Position numbers and translations under genes: made by a program | IMG/VR virus record: IMGVR_UViG_3300033148_004541 | Location: 1-33,626 of that record | Direction: 5' to 3' (one strand) | DNA length: 33,626 nucleotides | DNA from: a virus | The notes under the pieces: generated by a model | Told to the model about the DNA's origin: nothing | Database searches by the model: none | Seen by the model: the letters and a program-made list of their open reading frames with translations, nothing else | Part shown: in pieces, positions 8,873 to 18,982 of the stretch | How positions within the stretch are numbered: the first letter of the stretch is position 1 | Layout of the letters: every line of letters begins with the position of its first letter

Positions 8873-11518
8873 TTATTGGTTAAGGAAATTAAGTATATCT
8901 TCATCAGAAGCATCAGCTCATATTGTAGTAGTGCCATCTCAACCGATACTAATTCACTTATTTCTTAGTGTGGCTTTAGTATTATCAAGTACAGTTTGTT
9001 TTGCACCTCTCATTAATTTAACCTCATTAGTGAAAAATCATTTGAATGGGTTTTTCCCTGCTGTAATACTTGGAATCACATCTTCCATTAACTCTAAATC
9101 TGGTCAATTCAATACTCATAAATTAAATAATTCCTTTGCTTGTAGTAGCGCATTTTTATGCTCTTGTTCTATTAACCTTTTTGTTGTTCACGGTAAAGTT
9201 TTAGTTCAATATTTTTCAGCATATCATATTAATTTATCCATAGATTGGTTAAATGCTCCAAATACATCAATATCAGTTGATAGCTTTTTCCTATCAGCAC
9301 TTGATAATGCATTAAATGCTTCTTTATTTGATATGTTAAATCATTTTTCTTTAAATATTTGTGCTGCGTTAGCATTATATCATTCATTAGCGTCTTTTAC
9401 AAATCTTTCATATTCAGGAGTTCCAAATTTCATTCCTGTGGGGATCTTATCATCTTCTATAAAGGCTCTGTATTGTGGAAGTTTATTCTTATCATATCAT
9501 CCAGTTATTGTGATTTCTTCAGAAGCCGTATAATCATTAGGATTTAACCATTCATTATTAGTGCCTCTTACTCTATAATCTAAATGAGGTCAAGTACTGA
9601 ATCAACTACTACCTGATAATGCTATAACGTCTCATTTTGCCACTGTATCTCATTCACTTAATATTCATTCACTTAAATGGTTATACATATGTCTATTACC
9701 TTGTTTATCTGTTACAATCGCTTGTAATCAATAATCTCAAGCTTCTTTAATACTTGTAACTGTTCAATTAACAAAAGATTTAACATCAGTTCATACTGGC
9801 ATAGCATAATCTACTCAAGGAGTTCATACCTGACCATCTGCTAATCTTACATTATCTATAGCATTAGGAGAAGTTGCGCCATAATCTTGAGTCACTCTAT
9901 ATTGATCCATAGAAGTATCTTTAGAAGTAGTCCTTGTTTGACCTGTTGTAGTATTATATAATGTATTATCATCTAATTTAGTCCATTTACTTGTTCAACT
10001 AGCACTTGAGGCCAATCCTGTATCGTAACTTTTAATAATTTCTCAAGTTTGAGTATTTACTAAGGCAGTTTTACCAGTAGCAGGGTCTTTCAAGAATGAG
10101 GTTGCAATTCATTGATTTTCTCGCGCTAATTTATCTTGTGCTTTATTATATTCAAATTGTTCTTTTTGGAAATCAAAAGCTCTATCTTGACTAGCTAATT
10201 GTAACCCTTCTTGTCTTAATGTTTCTTGCCTACCTGCTTCTTGTTGGAATAAGTTATAATTAGTAGTGAATAACTCAGTTGAATCAGCTTTTAATTGAGT
10301 AAGTGTACCTACTGCATTATTCGCTTGTGTAATAGCTAGATTTAAAGGTCATAATATAGCTTTCTTCCTATTATATACAAGTTGTTTCATGGCAGCAGTT
10401 CACGCAGCCGTTCATTTCAACTCTTCTTTAACTTGGTCTTCAACAGCATCGTATTCAGCTTGTAATTCAGCTACTTTATCTTTTTTATCTTGTACCTCTT
10501 GATATTTAGCTGTAATTTCTGGAGTATTTGTCATTGCATTATATTCAGCTCTGCTTATAGATCAATCAGATAATGCAGTTCATAATGTTACTTCCTGTCA
10601 ATCAACTACTACTTTATTACTATTTCATATTTCAGTAGAAACCGTCTCAAATACAACTTCTTCATTAATTGAGCCTTCTCACTTAATAGTATTTAGTTCA
10701 GTTAGTTTTTTAATCCTCTCTGATTGTAATGGGTCTCACATCAAATCACTATATGCTTGAGTTCATGGTAATAGTATTCCTTGTCATAGTGCTGATTGTA
10801 ATTGACTATCATTTAATCTCTCATAAGCTTTATATTGATCCACTCTACCTTGTAACTTCTCATAATTAGGATTAGTTTTATCTACTCATACTAATAATGC
10901 TTGTTTAAATGTAGTTTCTCAAGTCTCTCAGACTTTACCTAAACTAACTTTAACAGGGTTACCTTGTTCATTAATACTCCATTCAAACTTTTCATCTCAA
11001 ATAGTAGCAGTAACTTTTCAATTCTTAACCTCAGCGATAGTTCCATATCTATCTTCTACAAATTGGTCTAAGTTTTCTAATCAACCTCATCTTTGTTTGA
11101 ATTCATCGATGTTATCAATTTTATTGAACGTTTGACCTTCAGTTGTTTCAGTTTTTGTAGTTTCTTCTATTTTAGTATCAACTACTGGCTCAGTTACATC
11201 AGTTTTAACTGGTTCTTCCGTTTTTGTTGCATCTAGAGCAGCTTTAGCATCTTGTTCATTTTTATAATCTGTAATAGATATTCAATATTTTTCTTTGTAA
11301 GCATCGTTAACTGCTCAAATATTTTCTTCTGTTATTTCTCAACTTTTTATTCTATCTGTAAATCTAGCTCAAGCCTCAGATGCTTCCTTTCGTATAAAAG
11401 GTTTAGTAGATTCTAAAGGTTGTTTTTCAGCCATTTCCATTAGTTCTTGTTTTGGTTGAAGTGGTTGAGTTATCTCTGCTATTCGCTCATCCTTAGTTTT
11501 AGGTATAGGTGTTGCCAT
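8873..11518 (-). CDS. Virion protein with M23 peptidase domain (881 aa)
   Basis: Residues 1-150 are helical and charged, then coiled coil, then an M23 domain at about residues 560-655: GVDYAMPVGTDV, then RHMYNHLSEG, then VAKGDVIALSGSSGFSTGPHLDYRV. M23 enzymes are zinc endopeptidases that cut peptidoglycan cross-links. The last HxH is HLD, so the third metal ligand is changed and activity is uncertain. The helical C-terminus extends past residue 700. A virion-borne wall hydrolase would open the cell wall during DNA entry. It is the first gene behind the promoter at 11546-11572. Confidence 0.85.
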
Positions 11519-11545
11519 AAATTTTTATTAATTAGTAATACTTAT

Positions 11546-11572
11546 ATTATAATGTTTTTTTCGTAAAATCAA
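11546..11572 (-). promoter_or_regulatory. Late-type promoter (TTGATT-15-TATAAT)
   Basis: -35 TTGATT (11567-11572), 15-bp spacer, -10 TATAAT (11546-11551), followed by AAGTAT. It starts 28 bases upstream of the 881-residue gene and abuts the terminator at 11575-11600. Confidence 0.68.
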
Positions 11573-11574
11573 AT

Positions 11575-11600
11575 AAAAGGTTAGATAGTTCTAACCTTTT
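11575..11600 (-). terminator. Intrinsic terminator (possibly bidirectional)
   Basis: AAAAGGTTAGA and TCTAACCTTTT arms form a stem of about 11 bp with A and T flanks on both sides. It overlaps the stop codon of the upstream 168-residue gene. Confidence 0.8.
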
Positions 11601-12105
11601 AAGAATATGCTGTCATTATTATTTTTATATCTATATCGCTGTTTATATATGTAAGCTCTATTCAGCCAGCTATGAAGTCATCAAAGTTAGCCCTAGTTAT
11701 ATTTCCTGAATTATAAACAGCTATAGCTCTTGTGCTTATATCGTTACTGTCTCCATCCCCTATTCTAAATCAAGCAGGAGTTCAGTTTTCTAATATAGAA
11801 ACGTCAGAAAAGGCAGCAGGAGTTGTAACAGCAGTAGGAACAGCTTTTATTAATACTTCTCTAGGAATAAAACCAAAGCCTGTATATTGTACTGTTTCAA
11901 GTCATCAAGAAGCAAGTTTACTAAAGGTTAGTGTTTTAACTCAACCTCAAGCAGTTAGCTCAACCTCTCTACCTATTTTTAGTCTTTGTTTAACTTGTCA
12001 AGGTTTATATGTATCAGTCCAGTAGTTTAGATCATCTCGTTTAATCTCCATTCAACCCTTATTAGTATCATCAAAAGTTAATCATTTATCTTCTTTTATT
12101 TTCAT
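11599..12105 (-). CDS. Structural protein, tail-associated (168 aa)
   Basis: Starts MKIKEDKGLTFDDTNKGG and is beta-rich, with DGDSNDISTRAIAVYNSGN and a final IKIIMTAYS. It overlaps the end of the 478-residue gene by 10 bases (ATGAAAATAA). It sits in the virion operon and ends in the terminator at 11575-11600. It could be a tail or decoration protein; the family is unknown to me. Confidence 0.72.
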
Positions 12106-13532
12106 ACGTTTTGATTACCAAATAAATCTATTCAATAAAACCTTCACTCTGCATCTCAAGTATGTGGGAACTCTACCTTAAATCTAATTGTATTAAATAA
12201 ACCAATTGGGTTTAAAAACATTTGTTTATTAATCTTCAATCAATGATTACTAGAAGTTATAGAATTGTTATTTCCTTCCCAAATCTTAGCCCATGTTCAA
12301 CTTTCATCTAGTTGGAAGTATAGAATTATATTATTAGTAGTGAGTCCAGAGAATTTTAATATAAGATTTTCTATTGATTTCTCATATTGTATATTATCTC
12401 ACACAAATACTAGGCTTTCTAAGAAAGAATTAGTCGCTTGTGATTCGGGGGTTCATGTACTAGTATATAATTTAGTAGCCCTAGAATAATATATTCATGA
12501 TGAAGAATAATTAAATACTTGCTTACCATCTATACCATCGTCTATATCAGTTGTATCTATAGAGTATATAGGATTAATCCCTTCTGAATATCATGGAAGA
12601 GTACCATATTGAGCTAATGCTATTCAATCAGAAGAATCATAGTTTAAATATATTTGGTCTTCGTATGCCCCTAACAAATTATCTATTCTACTACCTAGTT
12701 TTCAATCAAATATCTTTTGGTATTGTACTCCTGCAAATTTATATAAATCATTCTCGGCTGAAGCATAATCATAAGCTCATTTATTTATAACTGAGTTTAT
12801 TGCAATTCATTCTAAATTTACACTTGTTTCAAGAGTAGAAGATGATCAGTCCCAAATATGTAACCTAGATGCTGTTAATCAAATAGCTGTATAAATTCTA
12901 TACTGTCATTGAAACTGTGTAATTCATATAACATTCTCGTTATAAGGGAATTCTATTAGATTAGTTACGACCTCATTGTTATCTATCTGAAGGATGCTAT
13001 TATAATGTGAAAATATTATTCTATATCACTCTTCTACTATTTGCATTCAATCTAAAGGAGCAGAGGTACTATTTCAAGTATCAGAGGTATAGGTTAAATA
13101 TCTATCATCAAAGGTACTTCAATCTAAATTACTCCTATGGATATATTTAGTAACTGTACTTGGTGCTGTATCTTGGAAATAGTATAACTTTTGATCTCAT
13201 CAAACTGTAGTCATGTGAGCCATTCTTTTCCCTCAATCTGAAGCAGTAGCTTTTAATACAGAAGTTTCTCACTCTTCTCGTAAATATATTTCTTTATTAG
13301 AAAGCCATACTATCTCTTGATCTCAACCTCAAGCCTTCTGAACGTTATATAATCATCTAATGCTCGATCCAAACGTATCTATAAGGTTATTATTGTCAGT
13401 AGGTCTTACATCATATCTTCTTGTGTCTACTCAATATCAAGAAAAATATCTACCTGTTTGTCATTGGTATTTTTGGTCATTCACTCATCAAGTGAAGTTA
13501 TTCCATTGTATTATTAAAGGACTTGATGCCAT
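12096..13532 (-). CDS. Beta-rich tail/stopper-like structural protein (478 aa)
   Basis: Starts MASSPLIIQWNNFTGGVNDQ. The body has recurring short strands such as QEIVWLSNKEIYLREEG, GDQKLYYFQD and GQYRIYTAIGLTASRLHIW, a pattern like a beta-propeller. The opening motif, NFTGGVNDQK, is common in phage tail-tubular or stopper-like proteins. It begins 5 bases from the connector gene's stop. Probable short-tail component, inferred from position and composition. Confidence 0.75.
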
Positions 13533-13536
13533 AATA

Positions 13537-14199
13537 TTATTTTAAATAATTAATGTTTGGTATATCTCTTTGAACTGGAGCTTGTATTCTACCACTTAAT
13601 GCGTTACATACTTTTAGTATACCTACCTCAAATTTAGCTCTAGCCTCTTGTGCTTCAGGTATTCTTAATTGACTCTCTAACCATCTACTTTTTAATCAAT
13701 ACATTAGTACTTTAGTATATTGATCTGGTAATGTATCAACATCAGCTCCTAATAGTTTTTTAGGATATAATATACCATAAATCTTTAATGTAGTTATCTC
13801 TTTAGGTGCTGGGTATATGAATAGTGAATTATCTTGCACTAAATAGAAAGGATTTATAGTATCATCGTAACTTTCTAAATCATAATCAAGGTTCTCAAGT
13901 GTTTTTGGATAAATTGGAGTCAAAGCATCATCGGTAGAGTTAAGCTCCCAACTAATTCACTTTACTTTTTGCAATCAGTCTTGATTTGCATCTCTTACAG
14001 GGAATAAATACTCATTTTGGTCTACCACAGTAGATGTAGTTATACTATTATAGAAGTAATCCTCTTTTTCCTCTATTATAGCATCAATTAACTCATCTCT
14101 TGAGTCATTGTAATAGCGAGTTCATACAATATCAGGTAGTTGTAATATATCACAAGCCATATCTATACGGAAGTCTGCTAGTTCTGTTATTATTGTCAT
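13537..14199 (-). CDS. Head-tail connector/adaptor protein (220 aa)
   Basis: Starts MTIITELADFRIDMACDILQ. Helical N-terminus with YYNDSRDELIDAIIEEKEDYF, then a beta part ending YLVQDNSLFIYPAPKEITTLKIYGI, then helix YTKVLMYGLKSRWLESQLR. This order (helical bundle, insertion with the tyrosine-proline strand, then a helix with Arg-Trp) is typical of phage head completion proteins that dock below the portal. It overlaps the 69-residue gene upstream by 10 bases. Confidence 0.8.
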
Positions 14200-14399
14200 T
14201 TGTTATTTATTAGGTTATATTGTTCAGTCACAGCCTTTCTAACTTGTTTTAGTACACACTCATAGTATTTATCATCATAGTCTTTTACAAGTATCTTTTG
14301 AAACTTCTTACTCTTATGTGTGTATATTAATTCAAGTACTGTTGTTTCAGTTCAGTCTGGCATTGTACATTGTTTAACTTCTTTCTTTCTTACTTTCAT
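14190..14399 (-). CDS. Small head-region protein (69 aa)
   Basis: Starts MKVRKKEVKQCTMPDGTET and continues KSKKFQKILVKDYDDKYYECV. Its start lies inside the end of the glycosyltransferase gene in another frame (26-base overlap), and its end overlaps the connector start. The tight coupling suggests that it is made with the connector. Function unknown. Confidence 0.72.
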
Positions 14400-15063
14400 A
14401 TCTTCATTGGTCAGGGAATAAACTCTCTAGTAATGCTTTAAATTCTTCAGATACAATCAAGCAATCAAGGTTTGACAAGAATGTAGGTAATTCTTCAGGG
14501 ATTTCTTCTAAATTTCTTATCTTAAAGTCTTTTAGATATTCTCATACTATTCAATAATGATTGCAATACAAATTTCTTAATAAATATCATTGGGTCATAT
14601 CGTATTTAGTCTGCAATGCTAAGAATTTAACTTTATTATAAACAATAGGAGTGTGTAGACTAAAGTCCTTTCATCTAGGGAATAACTGAAATGTTTTATA
14701 TAAGTTATTTATATAGCTTCCACGTTGTAACCTATCTCTTTTCTCCAAATAGTGATCCATTATAGATCATTGATTGTAATATTTTATTTCTGTTTCTTTA
14801 GTTATATAGAAGTCGTCATTCATTAATATGAAATCATCACTTATATTTTTATAATTACAAGCTATATTTATTTTATGCAAGGCATTTAAACTCTTTATTT
14901 TATAAGGGTCTTCAGCAGAGATATGAATAACATTCTCTACCCATTCAGGCTTATATCAAATAATGTATACCTTATCATGTTCTATATTTTTTAAACTTCT
15001 CAAAGAGTATCTTAATTCTAAGCAATTATCTGCTCATTCTCTTAATATGTATACTATGTCCAT
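14374..15063 (-). CDS. Stealth-like glycosyl(phospho)transferase (229 aa)
   Basis: Starts MDIVYILREGADNCLELRYS. HDKVYIIGYKPEWVENVIHIS resembles the CR1 block, and DDFILMNDDFYI (about residues 78-90) the CR2 block of Stealth proteins, which transfer sugar-1-phosphate in capsule and teichoic-type polymers. The paired Asp residues would bind metal. It is shorter than full Stealth enzymes, so parts may be missing. Its place between capsid and connector suggests virion decoration or host surface change, which is inference. Confidence 0.65.
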
Positions 15064-15116
15064 GAATTTTGAAGTTAGTTGTAATATATATATTATATTC
15101 AAAAACTATTAAAAGT

Positions 15117-15146
15117 AAAAAAAAAGAGATAAATTAATATCTCTTT
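15117..15146 (-). terminator. Intrinsic terminator after the capsid gene
   Basis: AAAGAGATATTAA and its complement TTAATTTATCTCTTT are followed on the minus strand by nine U residues. It lies 15 bases downstream of the major capsid stop and partly insulates the very abundant capsid message from the glycosyltransferase. Confidence 0.85.
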
Positions 15147-15160
15147 CAATTATGTATCAA

Positions 15161-16054
15161 TTATGATGCAGTTCCTTGTGTAGTATATAACACAGCAATA
15201 CCTTTTGCAGTTTCGCTGAATATTTTAGCTCCCCAAACAACTTGAAACATCAAATTAGAGTAGAAACCATCAGTTGATTTAACTAAGTCAGTTTCTGTAA
15301 TTTGTGTTACAAAGTTTACTGAACCATCAACTAACATTATCATTTCTCCACTTTCATTTAATGCAGTAGTAGATTTAACTTTAACTCAACCGATTAAACC
15401 GATGTAACCTTTTTTTCTATCAGATAATCAAACATCATTTGCATCAAGCAAGTTAGATTGAATTAACATAGAAGCAAAAGCAGTTGGTAAATATAGTGAT
15501 AAATCTTCAGTAGCATTTTGGTTTTCCAGTGCAACTCTTAATTCTTCGATATATCCGTAAATAGTTGTTTTAGAAACATCTGATTTAGGAGCACCTGAAT
15601 ATAGTTTATTAGCAGTTGGAATAACAGCAATATCTGTAACTAAGATTTGATCTCTTACTTGTTGATCCATTAAGTTTGAAATACCTACAGCAGCTCTATC
15701 AGATAGCATACTTTCAATAGCTATGTTTGATTGAGTTAATTCAAAGTTAGTAATAGGTATACTTTTTTCAGTATATTTATTAATAACTAAGTTTTCTGCA
15801 GTTATTACGTAAGCTTCAGGAGTAATTACTCAACCAGGTCCAGTACCAGTCTTGAAGTCTGTAGCTCCAGGATTACCGATTGATTGTGCAGTAAATGTTA
15901 AGTTAGGTGCGATTTGTACATGTACAGAATCCCCAAACTTTTTAAGTTCTCATGTATATTTAGAATTTATAGATTCCATAAATCTATTTTTTTGGTCAAA
16001 TTTTCTTAGTAATTCTTTACTAAAAATCTTCGGACTAAATGTAGTATTTGCCAT
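15161..16054 (-). CDS. Major capsid protein, HK97 fold, P22-coat-like (297 aa)
   Basis: Starts MANTTFSPKIFSKELLRKFD. The N-arm is followed by KFGDSVHVQIAPNLTF, then the long helix SNIAIESMLSDRAAVGIS, and near the end KGYIGLIGGVKVKSTTALNES and LVDGSVNFVTQITETDLVKS. This is the usual order of the N-arm, E-loop, spine helix and A-domain loop in coat proteins. The glycines in DVGLSD and LIGG are UGA, and the standard code stops at DANDV. A scaffold gene lies upstream and the terminator at 15117 follows. Confidence 0.85.
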
Positions 16055-16097
16055 TTGTTGTTTGTTATATTTATAATAGCATATAACTTATTAGGAA

Positions 16098-16613
16098 TTA
16101 TCTTTTAATTGTAACTTTTCATTGCTCACTTAGTGCCATAATTTTATTATATTTATCTTGGGACATTCATTCTAAGTCTGCAGTATTGTAAGTTGCTTTT
16201 CGAGATTCTTCTCAATCAGTTACATTCATAGCATTAGCTTTTCTTCTGTTCTCTATAGTAACATCATCATTCTCTATTAAAGCTTTCGCTTGCTTTAGAG
16301 TAAATCATTGTTCTCTATATTTAAGAATGTCAGCTTTATATTCTTTCATTTCTTTATTGTCTAGTAGAAAATCATTTACCTCTTCTCTTAATGCTAACTT
16401 TTCTTCAGTTATTGCATCTCAAGTAGTCTCAACTTTTTTACCCTTTAGTTGTTTTTTCATTTCAACTATAGTTTTTTCAGCTTTTTCTCTCCTAGCCACT
16501 TCTTTGTCATAATCTTCAACTGTTAAATCAGTGTCAGTATTATCTCATGTATCAGTTTCAGTATCTACAGTAGTATCAACATCAGTTGTTACATCGTTTT
16601 CTAATTCATCCAT
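16098..16613 (-). CDS. Scaffolding protein (171 aa)
   Basis: Starts MDELENDVTTDVDTTVDTET, an acidic, disordered N-terminus. A coiled-coil middle has VARREKAEKTIVEMKKQLK, and the C-terminus is short and basic (KVTIKR). Acidic start, helical middle and basic tail immediately before the capsid gene is the usual scaffold pattern; the basic end would contact coat subunits. The first half is translated only from the ATG at 16613. Confidence 0.82.
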
Positions 16614-16654
16614 TTTAGATTGTTTTTTAAGATGATAAAATATAAACATTTTTT

Positions 16655-16673
16655 AAAAAGAGTGTCGCTCTTC
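16655..16673 (-). promoter_or_regulatory. Leader hairpin before the scaffold gene
   Basis: On the minus strand AAGAG-CGACA-CTCTT is followed by TTTAAAAAA, 40 bases upstream of the scaffold start. The promoter-like stretch upstream (TTGACT and TATTAT-like elements, spacing unclear) means it could act as a leader attenuator. Confidence 0.4.
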
Positions 16674-16718
16674 AATATAATACTATGTATATACTTAAAT
16701 AAGTCAAATTTTATATAC

Positions 16719-16745
16719 AAAAAGACTATGAAATTGATCATAGCC
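16719..16745 (-). terminator. Intrinsic terminator
   Basis: The minus strand has GGCTATGA and TTCATAGTC arms followed by five U residues, about 10 bases after the stop of the 86-residue gene. Confidence 0.75.
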
Positions 16746-16753
16746 TAGTTATA

Positions 16754-17014
16754 TTAGTAATCTATTCAAGGTAATTTATTTTCAAAAACCTCTCTTAAAT
16801 GTTTATCAGTATTTTGGAAGAAATCATCTCTAGCATTTTGATATACTTGCCATTTTTTAATAACTTCTCTATCTTTTTCATTATCCACATCAAATTTAGA
16901 TAATCTCTCAAATAACTCAGTCTTAGCTTCTTTTTCTATCACTTTTAGTACTTTAAATCACGGATGTTCTTTAAATTGTTCTAAGCTCCTTTTTTGGTCT
17001 TTATTTAATTTCAT
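16754..17014 (-). CDS. Small helical protein after the portal (86 aa)
   Basis: Starts MKLNKDQKRSLEQFKEHPGFK and is almost entirely charged helix, with KEAKTELFERLSKFDVDNEKDREV. Similar small helical proteins sit beside portal genes in many phages. It starts 15 bases after the portal stop and ends at a terminator. No family recognised. Confidence 0.7.
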
Positions 17015-17028
17015 AGTCTAAAGTTACA

Positions 17029-18900
17029 TTATAATCAAGGACTTGCTGCAATAGGTTCTTGTGCTTGTTGGTTTTCATTATTCATTGACATATTTAATGC
17101 TTGTGCGTTTCATTCTCATTGCTCATTTGGATTAACTCAAGTGCTTTTCCATATTGCGAACTCTTTATATTCGCTTAATGCTTTATCTTTAGCATCTGTA
17201 TCCATTGCTTGTTTGTATATATCTAAGTATATATCTGGATTTTGGTTAGCTTCTGGGCTTGGTACTTCAATATCATTATTAAGTAATTCAAGATTTGCCT
17301 TAGCATCTAATTCATCAACACTTTCTCTAATATATTTACTAGAGTCAAAATCTCTAATATTAGATTTATCTCATAATGTTCTAAGTAATTCATTCTTAGC
17401 ATATTCACTTGTAATATTCGGAAGATAGATATTAGCTATAATAGAAAGCTTATTAAACTCTTTGTCATTTTCTATTTGTTCTTGATTTCTACTTACAACA
17501 ACTACTTGTACTTTTCAGTCTGCTATGAATTCTTTTTTAGCTAGTTCTAAACTTACTGCAGAACCTTTTTGCCACATAGATATATTTTTCTTACCTTTCT
17601 TACTCATATTAAGAGCATAACTTCTATAGTGTGCAGTCCGATATTCTTTTTGTCATCTTAGGTAATTATTACTAATCCATCATAGAATGTTATTAGCATT
17701 TTGTTGTAACGTTTGTATCTCAGCTTTAGTTTGACTACCTCATTGAGTTAATCCAAAGTTTTGTTTAGATATACTTGTAGTTTCTTCTGCTAAGTTCTCA
17801 AGCCTAGCGATTAATTGATCTGTATATTGATTTGGCACAGGTGGAGTAAAAGGGAAAATACCGTTTTGTGTTGGCATTCAACTTTTATTACTTATAGGTA
17901 ATATTCTTCAACCTGGTTTAGACTTCTCTAGTATAGTTGTGTCTATTCCTAATTTATCATCAATAAATATATCTGGTCATAATGCAGCTATTCTAGCATT
18001 AATTATTTGTAGATTAGTTAATTGTGTAGATAAGTCTTGGAATACTAATACTTCATCTGCTATAGATACTCAACATACATTACCTATTTTAGGTTTTCTT
18101 CTATGTAATTGAATAGGAAACTTAACTTTAGTTGGTTTTAACCTTTCTGCCTCAGTCAATGGTTCTATTTCCATATATCTAATTAGAGTATTCAAGTCTG
18201 CTGACCAAGTAGTTAATACCTTCATTCATTTATGGATAGTGAAGTGGTCGTATATATCTACCAATCATTCATTATCGTTACTATATGTATAGTTATTAGC
18301 TTCATCTTGTGATCTTTCAGTCTTAGTAACTTCTTCATCTATAGATCATTCTATTTCCATTACTTGCTCCTTATCAAAAGCTTTATTAGTCTTTAATGCT
18401 TCGTAATCCATTCTTCTTCTAACTCATATAAATCTAAGTTTACTACCTTTGTAGTTCTTAGGATCAATTATAAGGTTTAAAGGATTAATAGTATCACTAA
18501 TAGGTTGTATTTCTTCATCGTCCCGTCAATCTATAATAGTAGCAGCTAATCAGTATACAGCATTGTAATTCACTATATCTTCCCTCATTTCGTATAAATC
18601 CATATCTATATCATCATACTTTGCCATCATATTAGCATTTCTCATTATCTCATTTCATAGAGCTCATGTATTAGTTAAGAATTGTACACTAATATCATCA
18701 GTTAGAAATAATGCGTTTTCTAATTGTATATTCTTCCATAATAATGGGATTCTTACTTGTCATTCTGGTAATTCAGGGTCAAGCACTTTGTCTAAAATAT
18801 TCCTTTTCCTGTCAAGTTCACTTCTTATGTGGTTAAATCACATATTGTATTCTCTTCTAACCTTTCAAGATAATTCTTCTTGAAGCTCAAGTAGGCTCAT
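17029..18900 (-). CDS. Portal protein (623 aa)
   Basis: Starts MSLLELQEELSGKVRREYNM. The order fits a portal: PEGQVRIPLLWKNIQLENALFL, then DIVNYNAVYGLAATIIDG, then INPLNLIIDPKNYKGS, the FIGVRRRMDYEALK stem region, and QTKAEIQTLQQNANNILGWIS before the crown. Size is normal. It forms the dodecameric ring through which DNA passes and that docks the terminase. Residues are broken by UGA about every twenty codons in the standard code. It follows TerL with its own promoter at 18929-18955. Confidence 0.85.
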
Positions 18901-18928
18901 GTTTAATTAATTATATATTAATATACTT

Positions 18929-18955
18929 ATTATAACGTTATTTTAATAAAATCAA
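18929..18955 (-). promoter_or_regulatory. Late-type promoter (TTGATT-15-TATAAT)
   Basis: -35 TTGATT (18950-18955), 15-bp spacer, -10 TATAAT (18929-18934), then AAGTAT. It is the closest relative of the promoter at 11546-11572. It drives the portal. Confidence 0.68.
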
Positions 18956-18957
18956 AT

Positions 18958-18982
18958 TAAAAAGCAACCTGTTAGGATTGCT
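18958..18982 (-). terminator. Intrinsic terminator overlapping the TerL stop
   Basis: AGCAATCC-TAACA-GGTTGCT followed by five U residues on the minus strand. The left arm overlaps the TAG stop of TerL. Confidence 0.8.

Noticed and set aside
4347-9547. Several plus-strand open frames of 100-240 codons
   Set aside because: They are antisense to well-supported minus-strand genes. UGA in those genes appears as TCA on the other strand, which leaves the opposite frame open without meaning.
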